Positions 7,140 through 15,894 of a stretch of 21,217 bases of DNA are shown here, in pieces. The stretch comes from Burkholderiales bacterium. Lineage in GTDB: Bacteria > Pseudomonadota > Gammaproteobacteria > Burkholderiales > UBA11063. The first letter of the stretch is position 1; each line of letters opens with the position of its first letter. The position numbers and the translations under genes are program-made. Location of the stretch: positions 1 to 21,217 of the forward strand of contig JAPJMP010000150.1 in the NCBI GenBank assembly GCA_026461645.1, given 5' to 3'. The notes beneath the pieces were generated by a model, which saw only the letters and a list, made by a program, of their open reading frames with translations, had not been told where the DNA came from and did not search any database.

Positions 7140-8048
7140 ATGCTACATTACCCAGTTTTGCTTAATGAAAGCATAAACTTATTAGATCTAAAAAAAGATG
7201 GTTTGTATTTAGATGGCACTTTTGGTAGAGGTGGTCATTGTTCACAAATATTAGCAGCAATAGGTATTAATGGTAAAGTAATTGCTTTTGATAAAGATAT
7301 TGAGGCAATTAATTATGCTGCAATTAATTTGTCCGACTCCAGGTTGACTTTGATTCATGATAGTTTTTGTAACTTTGACAATTATATAGCACCAAAATCA
7401 CAGTTCGATGGAGTAATTCTTGATCTTGGAATATCATCACCGCAAATCGATGATAAAAATAGAGGGTTTAGCTATAATGCTGAGGCGGACCTTGATATGC
7501 GTATGGATAATACTAAGGGAACATCAGCTAAAGATTGGGTTAACAGTGCTAGTGAAGAACAGATAGCAGATATATTATGGCGTTATGGAGAAGAAAAATT
7601 TTCGCGGCGTATCGCAAAAAATATTGTGCAAGAACGCAATAAAAAACAAATAAAAACCACAAAACAGTTAGCAGATATTATAAAATTTAGTGTTTTAAAA
7701 AGTGAGAAGGGACAAAATCCAGCTACTAGAAGTTTTCAAGCAATAAGAATTTATATTAATAATGAATTAGGTGATTTGGAAATGTTTTTAAATAAAATTT
7801 CAACATATTTAAAAGTTGGGAGCAGAGTAGTGGTAATAAGCTTTCATTCGCTAGAGGACAGAATTGTTAAAAATTATTTTAAGCAATTAGTGCAAGGAGA
7901 AAGTTTGCCTAAATGGGTAAACGCAAAAATCGAAGAGCAAAAGTATAAAGTGATTGCTAAAAAGATTAGGCCTAGCATTGGTGAGGTTGAAGAAAACATT
8001 AGAAGTAGAAGTGCAATTTTAAGATGTTTAGAAAAAATTAAAGAGTAG
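7140..8048 (+). CDS. rsmH: 16S rRNA (cytosine1402-N4)-methyltransferase RsmH (MraW)
   Basis: A 302-residue SAM methyltransferase that makes N4-methyl-C1402 in the 16S rRNA decoding site. Visible blocks are: HYPVLLNE (3-10); the SAM motif DGTFGRGGH (25-33); DLGISSPQID (95-104); GFSYNAEADLDMRMD (109-123); NPATRSFQAIRIYIN (193-207); and SFHSLEDRIVK (234-244). ATG 7140 gives the family-typical short N-terminus before PVLL. An in-frame GTG at 7131 overlaps the mraZ end and would add only three residues. It is coupled to mraZ (1-bp gap) and followed after 2 bp by ftsL. Confidence 0.95.
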   Translation: MLHYPVLLNESINLLDLKKDGLYLDGTFGRGGHCSQILAAIGINGKVIAFDKDIEAINYAAINLSDSRLTLIHDSFCNFDNYIAPKSQFDGVILDLGISSPQIDDKNRGFSYNAEADLDMRMDNTKGTSAKDWVNSASEEQIADILWRYGEEKFSRRIAKNIVQERNKKQIKTTKQLADIIKFSVLKSEKGQNPATRSFQAIRIYINNELGDLEMFLNKISTYLKVGSRVVVISFHSLEDRIVKNYFKQLVQGESLPKWVNAKIEEQKYKVIAKKIRPSIGEVEENIRSRSAILRCLEKIKE

Positions 8049-8050
8049 AA

Positions 8051-8311
8051 ATGATGCGTATTATTAATTTATTACTTTTATGTGGGGTAGTATTTAGTGG
8101 GTTTGAACTAGTTAATCAACGTTATCAGTCAAGAATTGACTATACTAAATTAGCAGCACTAAAAAATCAAACCTATGTATACGATAAGGAATATACTAAA
8201 TTGGAATTAGAGGAAGGTACTTTTGCTTCAAATTTAGTATTACAGGACTTGGCGGTTAATAAATTAGGCCTTATCCAAGTTGATAAAAATCATGTAATAG
8301 GAATTAAGTGA
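8051..8311 (+). CDS. ftsL: Cell division protein FtsL
   Basis: An 86-residue bitopic protein with one N-terminal membrane helix (about residues 5-20) and then a periplasmic helical, heptad-like segment (about 22-60: basic/Gln-rich, then Leu/Glu-rich). It fits FtsL of the FtsQLB complex that activates FtsWI. Sequence conservation in this family is low; the call rests on size, topology and its fixed place between rsmH and ftsI. The short length resembles betaproteobacterial FtsL rather than the longer E. coli form. ATG 8054 directly follows ATG 8051, so the exact start is uncertain by one codon. The TGA stop shares its A with the ATG of ftsI. Confidence 0.85.
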   Translation: MMRIINLLLLCGVVFSGFELVNQRYQSRIDYTKLAALKNQTYVYDKEYTKLELEEGTFASNLVLQDLAVNKLGLIQVDKNHVIGIK

Positions 8312-10032
8312 TGTTAGCTAATACAGAAATTCAAAAACTTTATAGTTCAGCAAGAATTAATAGAGAATATTCAGGGTCGTTAGCAAATATTCATGCTAAA
8401 AGCTTTTATCGCGCTAAAATTGTAAGCTTTTTTGCTTTTGTATTAACTAGCTTAATTATTTTCAGATTAGTATACATTAATACCTACAATACTAATTTCT
8501 TAGCCAAGCAAATGAGTACTAGAATTGAAAGAACAATAAAAATTCCTGCTATGCGCGGTACTATTACTGATCGAAATGGTAATCCTTTAGCGGTTAGTAC
8601 ACCAATGTCGTCAATTTGGGTTGATCCTAGCGCATTGGATATTTTAGCCAATAGTCAGATTAGCGCAATTGCTAATATTCTTGGATTATCTGTTGCAGAT
8701 TTAAACGAGAAATTAAATCAAAAGAATAAAACCTTTGTTTATTTAAAACGTGAAATTAGTCCTCAGCAGGCAGATCAAATAAAACAGCTTAATATTCATG
8801 GAATCTATAGTTTACAAGAATTTAAAAGATATTATCCTGATGGCGAGATTGCAGCGCATGTTGTAGGGTTTAATAATATAGATGATGTCGGTATTGCTGG
8901 AATGGAATATGCTGATAATAATGATCTTAAGGGTACAGATGGAGCACAACGTATAATTCGAGATAGACAAGGTAATGTGGTTGAAAATTTAGGCGTAAAT
9001 TCTGTTGCGCAAAATGGTAAAACAGTAAATTTATCTATTGATAATAGATTGCAATACATTGCCTATACTGCAATAAAAGACCAAGTTAAAAAATTTCATG
9101 CAAAAGGAGGCTCAGCTGTAGTTCTTGATGCTAAAACTGGAGAAGTATTAGCGATGGTAAACATGCCAACCTTTAATCCGAATAATAAAGCAAGTGCAAG
9201 TATACAATCTCTTAAAAATAGTGCGATTACTAATGTTTATGATCCAGGTTCAATCATGAAGCCATTGGTGGTGGCCAAAGCGCTAAACGATAAATTAGTT
9301 ACTCCACAAACAGTATTTAATACTAATCCATATTATGTTGGACCGAAATTAATTAAAGATGACGAACCAGAGCCTTCGTTATCAGTGCGTGATATTTTGA
9401 TTCGTTCATCAGATATTGGAACATCAAAAATTGCCTTAAAATATAAACCGTATGATTTATGGCGCTATTATCAACAAGTAGGTTTTGGTGATAAATTAAA
9501 TACGGGCTTCCCTGGTGAGACCAATGGTATTTTACTTAATTGGAAAAAATGGCATCCATTAGATCAAGCTTTGATGTCTTACGGTTACGGTATTTCAGTA
9601 AGTTTATTACAAATGGCGCATGCATATACAATCTTTACTAATAATGGTTGTATATTACCTGTATCTTTTTATAAAACTAATACTGAAACTAAATGTAACC
9701 AATTAATATCATCAACTACAGCCAATACAGTGCGCCAAATATTGGCAGAAAATACTGAAAAAGGAACTGGTCGCAATGCTCAATTGCCTGATTACACCAC
9801 AGCCGGTAAAACAGGAACAGCGCAAAAATTAATTAATGGTCACTATAGTGATAGAAATCACATAAGTTCGTTTGTTGGTTTTGCACCAGATAGCAACCCT
9901 AAATTAATAATTGCTGTTATGATTGATGAGCCTAAAGGTTCATACTATGCAGCAACCGTTGCTGCCCCAGTATTTGCCCAGATTGCTGGACCATCATTGC
10001 ATGCTTTAGGTGTTAAACCGGATCGCCAATAA
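8311..10032 (+). CDS. ftsI: Septal peptidoglycan transpeptidase FtsI (PBP3)
   Basis: A 573-residue class B penicillin-binding protein that crosslinks septal peptidoglycan with FtsW. It has a cytoplasmic tail (1-33), one membrane helix (about 34-55), a pedestal with RGTITDRNGNPLA (82-94) and GIAGME (194-199), and a transpeptidase domain. The nucleophile motif is S314-I-M-K317 and the third motif is K500-T-G502. The second motif, normally SxN, reads S366-S-D368, an Asn-to-Asp change in an otherwise normal context (RSSDIGTSKIAL). ATG 8311 is preferred over GTG 8308 because it gives the classic one-base overlap with the ftsL stop. FtsI is usually the target of aztreonam-like beta-lactams, and the altered motif could affect acylation. 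Confidence 0.95.
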   Translation: MLANTEIQKLYSSARINREYSGSLANIHAKSFYRAKIVSFFAFVLTSLIIFRLVYINTYNTNFLAKQMSTRIERTIKIPAMRGTITDRNGNPLAVSTPMSSIWVDPSALDILANSQISAIANILGLSVADLNEKLNQKNKTFVYLKREISPQQADQIKQLNIHGIYSLQEFKRYYPDGEIAAHVVGFNNIDDVGIAGMEYADNNDLKGTDGAQRIIRDRQGNVVENLGVNSVAQNGKTVNLSIDNRLQYIAYTAIKDQVKKFHAKGGSAVVLDAKTGEVLAMVNMPTFNPNNKASASIQSLKNSAITNVYDPGSIMKPLVVAKALNDKLVTPQTVFNTNPYYVGPKLIKDDEPEPSLSVRDILIRSSDIGTSKIALKYKPYDLWRYYQQVGFGDKLNTGFPGETNGILLNWKKWHPLDQALMSYGYGISVSLLQMAHAYTIFTNNGCILPVSFYKTNTETKCNQLISSTTANTVRQILAENTEKGTGRNAQLPDYTTAGKTGTAQKLINGHYSDRNHISSFVGFAPDSNPKLIIAVMIDEPKGSYYAATVAAPVFAQIAGPSLHALGVKPDRQ

Positions 10033-10046
10033 GTGATTGGTAATAT

Positions 10047-11522
10047 ATGTATAGTCTTAAAAGTAAAGTAGATCAAAATTTAGTAAATAATATAATTACT
10101 AACTTAGGTGCTGAATTAAGTGCTTGTAATTTACAAATAGACAGTAGAAAAATTAACAATCAAAGCATATTTTGTGCTTATCCTGGAACTAATTCAGATG
10201 GAAGAGATTATATTGGTGATGCAATAAATAAAGGCGCTAAATGTATTGTATGGGAAGATGGTATAGATTTTAATTACTCAATAAAAAATTATACACTTAA
10301 AAATCTAATGCACTATGTTGGAATTTTAGCCTCTGCTAAATTTGCTTATCCAAGTTCTCACATGAAGGTTATTGGTGTTACTGGAACAAATGGTAAAACT
10401 TCTATAACACACTGGCTAAACCAAGTATATTCATCATTACAGTTGTGCACAGGAATAATTGGTACAACAGGAGTTGGTATTTATCCAAAAATTGAAGAAT
10501 ACAATGCTACAACACCTGACCCTATTACGTTACAAACAATTTTACATCAATTTAAGAATAACAATGTTAATTTAGTTGCAATGGAAGTATCGTCGCACGC
10601 CCTAGATCAAGGTCGAGTAAATGGAGTTAGCTTTGATACTGCAGTTTTTACTAATTTAACTCAAGATCATTTGGATTATCACCACAGTATGGCTGAATAT
10701 TTTACAGCAAAGAAGCAATTGTTCTATTGGCAAAACTTAAAAAATATTATTGTTAATCTTGATGATGATTATGGTAAATCTTTATACCAAGAATTAATTA
10801 AGCACACTTTGGCTAAGGTAATCACTTATGGTATAGATCAAGGTGAGGTGACAGCTTCTAATATAGAGATGTCATTAGATGGAATGAAGTTTAATTTAAA
10901 CTATAAGCAGCAAAGTATAAGATGCCAAGTTAATGCTATCGGTAGGTTTAATATATATAATTTACTAGCAGTTGCAGCAACTTTAATCGCAGACGGATAT
11001 GAACTTAAAACTATTGCTACAGTTCTTGCTGTAATAACTCCAGTTGAAGGCAGAATGCAAACGATTATCAATGATAACTCAGCATTAGTTGTAGTAGATT
11101 ATGCGCATACCCCTGATTCATTGCATAAAGCGTTATCAGCTTTAAAAGATATTCAGCAAGTTGATAATATATACTGCGTATTTGGTTGTGGCGGAAATCG
11201 TGATACTGGAAAAAGAGCTATTATGGGGAAAATTGCAAGTCAATTAGCTGATTTTGTGATTGTTACATCAGATAATCCACGCTTTGAAGAACCACAAACA
11301 ATTATTAAACAAATTACATCTGGAATTGAAGGTTCAAATTATAGCATTATAGAAAATCGACAAGATGCCATTATACATTGTTTAAAAACAGCACAAAAAA
11401 ACGATATAATCTTAATAGCGGGGAAGGGGCATGAAAAATATCAAGAGATAAAAGGTGTTAAATATGACTTTTCTGATGTGAGTATAGTTAATAATTTTAT
11501 GCAACAAGGTATAAGCAAATGA
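10047..11522 (+). CDS. murE: UDP-MurNAc-L-Ala-D-Glu:meso-diaminopimelate ligase MurE
   Basis: A 491-residue Mur ligase that adds the third stem-peptide residue. ATP loop GVTGTNGKTS (110-119), TTPDP (155-159), EVSSHALDQGRV (180-191), FTNLTQDHLDYH (201-212), a K-rich AKKQLF with the likely carbamylated lysine (221-226), VDYAHTPDSL (350-359) and GCGGNRDTGKR (380-390) are all present. DNPR at 409-412 is the signature of enzymes selecting meso-diaminopimelate rather than lysine, so the wall is DAP-type. The gene follows ftsI by 14 bp and overlaps murF by 4 bp (ATGA). Confidence 0.96.
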   Translation: MYSLKSKVDQNLVNNIITNLGAELSACNLQIDSRKINNQSIFCAYPGTNSDGRDYIGDAINKGAKCIVWEDGIDFNYSIKNYTLKNLMHYVGILASAKFAYPSSHMKVIGVTGTNGKTSITHWLNQVYSSLQLCTGIIGTTGVGIYPKIEEYNATTPDPITLQTILHQFKNNNVNLVAMEVSSHALDQGRVNGVSFDTAVFTNLTQDHLDYHHSMAEYFTAKKQLFYWQNLKNIIVNLDDDYGKSLYQELIKHTLAKVITYGIDQGEVTASNIEMSLDGMKFNLNYKQQSIRCQVNAIGRFNIYNLLAVAATLIADGYELKTIATVLAVITPVEGRMQTIINDNSALVVVDYAHTPDSLHKALSALKDIQQVDNIYCVFGCGGNRDTGKRAIMGKIASQLADFVIVTSDNPRFEEPQTIIKQITSGIEGSNYSIIENRQDAIIHCLKTAQKNDIILIAGKGHEKYQEIKGVKYDFSDVSIVNNFMQQGISK

Positions 11523-12862
11523 ATCTTAGTTTAAAAGATATTGCACAAATGTGTAATGGTAAATTATCTAGTGGCTCTAATCACCATTTAATAATTAAAA
11601 AAGTAGCTAAAGATAATCGTGAAGATCTAACTAATGCCTTATTTATCGCGATAAAAGGCCCAAAATTTGATGGACATGATTTTATTGCTGATGTACTTAA
11701 TAAGGGGGCTGTAGCAGTATTAAGTGAAAAGAATCTAGCTATACCAAACTTAATTTATGTGAATAATACTCAAGTTGCGTTATTAGAGTTGGCACACAAT
11801 TATCGAAAATTATTTAAAATACCTATAGTAGGTATTACCGGAAGTAATGGTAAAACTACTGTTAAAAACATGCTTCATAGCATTTGTAGTGATCAGTTTG
11901 GAGCTGATGCTGTGCATGCAACAACCGGAAATTTAAATAATTATATTGGAATGCCATTAACCCTTTTAGGGTTAGAAGAAAAACATAAAGTGGCTATTAT
12001 AGAAATTGGAATTAGCGCTCCTGATGAAATGTTAATTTTAAGTCAAGCCGCTAATCCTACAATCGCAGTTGTCAATAATGTTAATTTAAATCACGCCCAA
12101 TTTTTTAAAAATATCGAACAAATTGCTGCTGAAAAAGGTAATATTTATCGTGGAATCACCGATAAACATGGCGTGGCATTAATTAATCAACTAAGTCCAT
12201 TTGCTACAACCTGGAGTAAAAATATTGTTGGAGTAAAGCAAATTAAGTATGGATTGGTTGGTAGTCTATGTTATTTAAAACATTATACCACTAATGGTGA
12301 AATTGAAATTAGTACCAATTATGGTGAGATTAAATGCCAATTACAATTATTAGGCGAGCATAACTATTACAATGCTCTAACTGCAACAGCTTTAGCTTTA
12401 GAATTAGGGTGTAATTTAAAACATATCAAAGCAGGTTTAGAAAATTATGCAGGCTATAGTAGCCGATTAGAAAGAAAAAAAGCTTTTAATGGGGCGTTGC
12501 TTATTGATGATAGCTATAATGCTAGTTTAGATTCGGTTAAAGCCGCAATAAAAGTGTTACTGCAACTACCTAAACCACATTGGTTGATTTTAGGTGACTG
12601 CTTGGAACTAGGAGAATTTAGCCAAAATGTACATGAAGAAATTGCTGAGGTAGCTAATTTAAGTAAAATCGATTGTTTAATTACAATTGGTGATGCTAGT
12701 AATTTTACGCATAAAAAATTTAATGGACATAAATTACATTTTAAGCATAACCAAGATATAGTAAAATATTGTAAAGAGAATTTACCAGCACAATCGACAG
12801 CGCTAGTTAAAGGCTCACATTCCATGAATTTAATTGAAATTGTCAATAAACTTATTGAATAG
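11519..12862 (+). CDS. murF: UDP-MurNAc-tripeptide:D-Ala-D-Ala ligase MurF
   Basis: A 447-residue Mur ligase that adds D-Ala-D-Ala to the UDP-MurNAc-tripeptide in the cytoplasm. Visible are the N-terminal substrate domain with LFIAIKGPKFDGHDFI (41-56), the ATP loop GITGSNGKTT (105-114), GNLNNYIGMPLTLL (137-150), IEIG (161-164, usually EMG), NNVNLNHAQFF (186-196) and a downstream SSRLER...LLIDDSYNASLDS block (the usual GRL...DDSYNANP). The start ATG overlaps the murE stop (ATGA), so the two are translationally coupled. The stop TAG is the first part of the AGGAAA ribosome binding site of mraY. Confidence 0.95.
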   Translation: MNLSLKDIAQMCNGKLSSGSNHHLIIKKVAKDNREDLTNALFIAIKGPKFDGHDFIADVLNKGAVAVLSEKNLAIPNLIYVNNTQVALLELAHNYRKLFKIPIVGITGSNGKTTVKNMLHSICSDQFGADAVHATTGNLNNYIGMPLTLLGLEEKHKVAIIEIGISAPDEMLILSQAANPTIAVVNNVNLNHAQFFKNIEQIAAEKGNIYRGITDKHGVALINQLSPFATTWSKNIVGVKQIKYGLVGSLCYLKHYTTNGEIEISTNYGEIKCQLQLLGEHNYYNALTATALALELGCNLKHIKAGLENYAGYSSRLERKKAFNGALLIDDSYNASLDSVKAAIKVLLQLPKPHWLILGDCLELGEFSQNVHEEIAEVANLSKIDCLITIGDASNFTHKKFNGHKLHFKHNQDIVKYCKENLPAQSTALVKGSHSMNLIEIVNKLIE

Positions 12863-12869
12863 GAAATTT

Positions 12870-13955
12870 ATGCTATTTTTATTAGCCGAGTGGTTGTCTA
12901 AATATGTTGGCGCATTTCGTGTTTTTGAATATGTGTCATTTCGTGCACTTTCATCTTGCTTAGTATCATTAATATTTTCTATTTTAATTGGTAAATCAGT
13001 TATTAATTGGCTTATCTCAATTAAAATTGGACAAACGATTCGTAATGATGGACCACAAAGCCATTTGGCTAAAGCTGGAATACCAACAATGGGCGGTGTA
13101 TTAATCATTATTTCAGTTACTTTAACAGCTTTACTGTTTGCTGATTTAACTAACTCATATATCTGGTTACTACTTTTTGTGTTAATTAGTACTGGTGCAA
13201 TCGGCTTTATGGATGATTATAAAAAAATTGTGTTTAAAAATTCAAAAGGTGTGAGTGCGCGGGCTAAATTGTTATTACAAACAATGATTACAGCGATAGT
13301 GGTAATTGTTCTACTGGTTGTAATTAAAATTCCTAATTCAACGGAACTAGTTATCCCTTTTTCTAAATCAGTGTCAATTCCTGTAACATTTATTGGGTTT
13401 TTAGTGCTCACCTTTTTTGTAATTGTTGGTAGTTCTAATGCGGTTAATTTAACAGATGGGCTAGATGGATTAGTTTCTTTACCGATAATCACTGCTTCGA
13501 TTGGCTTGGCTGTATTTGCGTATATTGCGGGAAATAAATTTTTTGCTAATTATTTATTATTGCCACATGTTCCTGGTAGTAATGAAATTGTTGTTTTTTG
13601 TGGGGCATTAATTGGCTCATGTCTTGGATTTTTGTGGTTCAATGCGCATCCAGCGAAAGTTTTTATGGGTGATGTGGGTTCGCTTGCCATTGGCGCAACA
13701 TTAGGGACAATTGCTATAATTGTAAGGCAAGAAATAGCTTTTGCTATTATGGGTGGATTATTTGTGTGCGAGGCCTTGTCGGTTATAATTCAAGTTGCAT
13801 CATATAAGATGACCAAAAAACGAGTTTTTTTAATGGCGCCGTTGCACCATCATTTTGAACTTAAGGGTTGGAAAGAAAATCAAGTGGTAGTCAGATTTTG
13901 GATTATTAGTATAATTTTACTTTTATTTAGTTTGTCAACAATAAAATTGAGGTAG
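12870..13955 (+). CDS. mraY: Phospho-N-acetylmuramoyl-pentapeptide-transferase MraY
   Basis: A 361-residue polytopic membrane enzyme that transfers phospho-MurNAc-pentapeptide from UDP to undecaprenyl phosphate, forming lipid I. Key blocks: KAGIPTMGG (68-76), the Mg-binding FMDDYKK (113-119; D115/D116), SKGVSARAKLLLQ (125-137), NLTDGLDGL (193-201), FMGDVGSLAIGA (265-276; D268), APLHHHFELKGW (323-334) and VVRFWIIS (340-347). ATG 12870 matches the family N-terminus (MLFLLAEWL) and has AGGAAA at 12861-12866. The longer in-frame start at 12834 lies inside murF and adds a non-conserved leader. Confidence 0.97.
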   Translation: MLFLLAEWLSKYVGAFRVFEYVSFRALSSCLVSLIFSILIGKSVINWLISIKIGQTIRNDGPQSHLAKAGIPTMGGVLIIISVTLTALLFADLTNSYIWLLLFVLISTGAIGFMDDYKKIVFKNSKGVSARAKLLLQTMITAIVVIVLLVVIKIPNSTELVIPFSKSVSIPVTFIGFLVLTFFVIVGSSNAVNLTDGLDGLVSLPIITASIGLAVFAYIAGNKFFANYLLLPHVPGSNEIVVFCGALIGSCLGFLWFNAHPAKVFMGDVGSLAIGATLGTIAIIVRQEIAFAIMGGLFVCEALSVIIQVASYKMTKKRVFLMAPLHHHFELKGWKENQVVVRFWIISIILLLFSLSTIKLR

Positions 13956-13961
13956 CATTGA

Positions 13962-15326
13962 ATGCAATTAAATTTTGTAAAAAATAAATTTGCCGTAGTA
14001 GGTTTGGGTGATACCGGAATTTCAATTGTTAATTATTTAACCATGATGGAAGCTAAAATTGTTGCAATTTTAGATACTAGATTAAATCCACCTAACTTAA
14101 ATAAAGTAAATACATTAAATGTGCATTTGGGACCATTGACAATCAGTAACCTTGAAGCTGCAGATGTAATTGTATTGAGCCCTGGTGTTTCAATTTATGA
14201 GCCAGCTATTATTCAAGCCAAAAAATATGGAAAAAAGATAATTGGTGACATCGAATTATTTGCTTTGAGTGCCAAACATTGGAATTCTAAAATTATTGGT
14301 ATTACAGGAAGTAATGGTAAAACTACAGTTACTACATTAACTGGCAAACTTTGTGCCGACTATGGCTATACAACGTTAGTTGCCGGAAATATCGGGACCC
14401 CAGTATTAGATAGTTATTTAGAAATTATTAAATCTGGTGAGATTCCTCAAGTAATTGTTTTAGAATTGTCTAGTTTTCAGTTGGAAACAACCTATTCCTT
14501 AAACCTAACTGCTGCAACGGTATTAAATATTAGTGAAGATCACTTAGATCGCTATAGAGATTTATTAGAATATGCTTATATTAAAGCTAATATTTTTGAT
14601 CATTGTCAAATGCAAGTGTTAAATGCTGACGATATTTTAGTTCAATCCATGCGCCGCCCTAAAATTAAAGCCAGCTGGTTCGGTGATTCAGTAAATACAA
14701 TTCAAGATAACAATATTAAGTTTAGTTTACAAGATAATTACATCTGTATCGATAAGCAACAATATATTGATTGTCGCCAATTAAAGTTGCTAGGAAAGCA
14801 TAATTATTTCAATGTTTGTGCTGCTCTGGCGATGGTGGCAGAAGTTGGTGTTGATATTAACAGTGATAAAATTAAGCATAGTTTGCGAGAGTTTAAACCT
14901 TTAGAACATCGAATGGAGGTTGTAACTAATCATAATGGTGTTATTTATGTCGAAGATTCTAAAGCCACAAATGTAGGAGCAGTAATTGCCGGTGTTTCTG
15001 GGTTAGATGCAAAAGTGCATTTAATTTTAGGCGGTGATGGTAAGGGGCAGGATTTCACGCCTTTAAAAGATTTGGTGCAGCAAAAATGCGCATCAGTAGC
15101 AATTATTGGTAAAGATAAATTAGCACTAGCCAAATTGCTTCAAGATTCACCGTTAAAAATTGAAGTTTTTGATACACTGCAGCAGGCGGTTAAATTTTGT
15201 TGTCAAAATGCTCAAAGCGGAGATGCGGTAGTATTGTCGCCAGCTTGCGCTTCATGGGATATGTTTGATAATTATAAGCATCGCGCGCAAGTTTTTGTGG
15301 AATGTGTTTATGCGAATATTCGCTAA
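13962..15326 (+). CDS. murD: UDP-MurNAc-L-alanine:D-glutamate ligase MurD
   Basis: A 454-residue Mur ligase that adds D-Glu. Visible: the Rossmann-like GLGDTGIS (14-21), VLSPG (71-75), the ATP loop GITGSNGKTT (113-122), AGNIGTP (141-147), LELSSFQLE (167-175), NISEDHLDRY (189-198), then HRMEVV, VEDSKATNVGA and LGGDGKGQDF in the C-terminal domains. The gene starts 6 bp after the mraY stop with AGGTAG as a ribosome binding site, and its last 17 bp overlap the start of ftsW. Length and motifs are complete. Confidence 0.96.
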   Translation: MQLNFVKNKFAVVGLGDTGISIVNYLTMMEAKIVAILDTRLNPPNLNKVNTLNVHLGPLTISNLEAADVIVLSPGVSIYEPAIIQAKKYGKKIIGDIELFALSAKHWNSKIIGITGSNGKTTVTTLTGKLCADYGYTTLVAGNIGTPVLDSYLEIIKSGEIPQVIVLELSSFQLETTYSLNLTAATVLNISEDHLDRYRDLLEYAYIKANIFDHCQMQVLNADDILVQSMRRPKIKASWFGDSVNTIQDNNIKFSLQDNYICIDKQQYIDCRQLKLLGKHNYFNVCAALAMVAEVGVDINSDKIKHSLREFKPLEHRMEVVTNHNGVIYVEDSKATNVGAVIAGVSGLDAKVHLILGGDGKGQDFTPLKDLVQQKCASVAIIGKDKLALAKLLQDSPLKIEVFDTLQQAVKFCCQNAQSGDAVVLSPACASWDMFDNYKHRAQVFVECVYANIR

Positions 15327-15894
15327 TTTTTTTAATTGGTTATTTGCAGATTCAAATAAAAATAAAATTAGTATAGATGACAAAATTTTATTTTCTGGAA
15401 TATGTCTATTAGCTATTGGGCTTGTGATGGTTTATTCGGCGTCAATTGCTTATGCATCTAGCGAACGTGGAATTAATAATCAATATTATTATTTAATTCG
15501 TCACTTGGAGTATATTGCGGTTGGATCTGTTGCAGGGGTATTGGTGTTCTCTGCAAGAACAAGTTTTTGGCATAAATATGCTAAAGTTATTGGCATAGGA
15601 ATTGTCATATTATTAGTTGCAGTTTTAATTCCACACCTGGGTAAAACAGTTAATGGCTCTAAACGTTGGATTGGAGTTGGCTTATTAAATCTTCAACCTT
15701 CAGAATTATCAAAATTAGGTATGGTTATTTATTTGTCCTATTATGTGAATAGTAAAAAAGAAAAATTGCAAAATTTTACTAAAGACATTTTGCCAATCTT
15801 AGGTGTAATAATAATGGTTTCGTGTTTGTTGTTATTAGAGCCGGATATGGGATCAGCAACAGTAATATTTATTATAGCTTTTGGTATGTTGTAA
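15310..15894 (+). CDS. ftsW: FtsW N-terminal half (TM1-6), ended by an in-frame TAA
   Basis: A 194-residue product equal to the first half of FtsW, the SEDS glycosyltransferase that polymerises septal glycan from lipid II. It carries six predicted membrane helices (about 26-45, 61-81, 92-110, 130-146, 160-176, 183-194), the NGSKRWI-x-LQPSELSK block (115-135) and EPDMGSA (177-183). It ends at TAA 15892-15894, just after TM6, where the family continues without a break. The second half follows in the same frame from the very next codon. Read through, the product would be 394 residues, a normal FtsW length. I chose ATG 15310, which overlaps murD, because the longer in-frame start at 15265 has no family-like sequence. 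One base change (TTA to TAA) would explain the interruption; an assembly or sequencing error is possible. Confidence 0.85.
   Translation: MRIFANFFNWLFADSNKNKISIDDKILFSGICLLAIGLVMVYSASIAYASSERGINNQYYYLIRHLEYIAVGSVAGVLVFSARTSFWHKYAKVIGIGIVILLVAVLIPHLGKTVNGSKRWIGVGLLNLQPSELSKLGMVIYLSYYVNSKKEKLQNFTKDILPILGVIIMVSCLLLLEPDMGSATVIFIIAFGML

Noticed and set aside
12834..12869. Upstream start for mraY inside murF
   Set aside because: ATG 12870 has AGGAAA and the conserved N-terminus; the added 12 residues come from the murF coding end in another frame.
15892..15894. Alternative genetic code reading TAA as an amino acid
   Set aside because: TAA ends many other genes here (for example murG, relA, fau, rfaD-type hldD neighbours such as degT) at proper family lengths, so a general reassignment does not fit.
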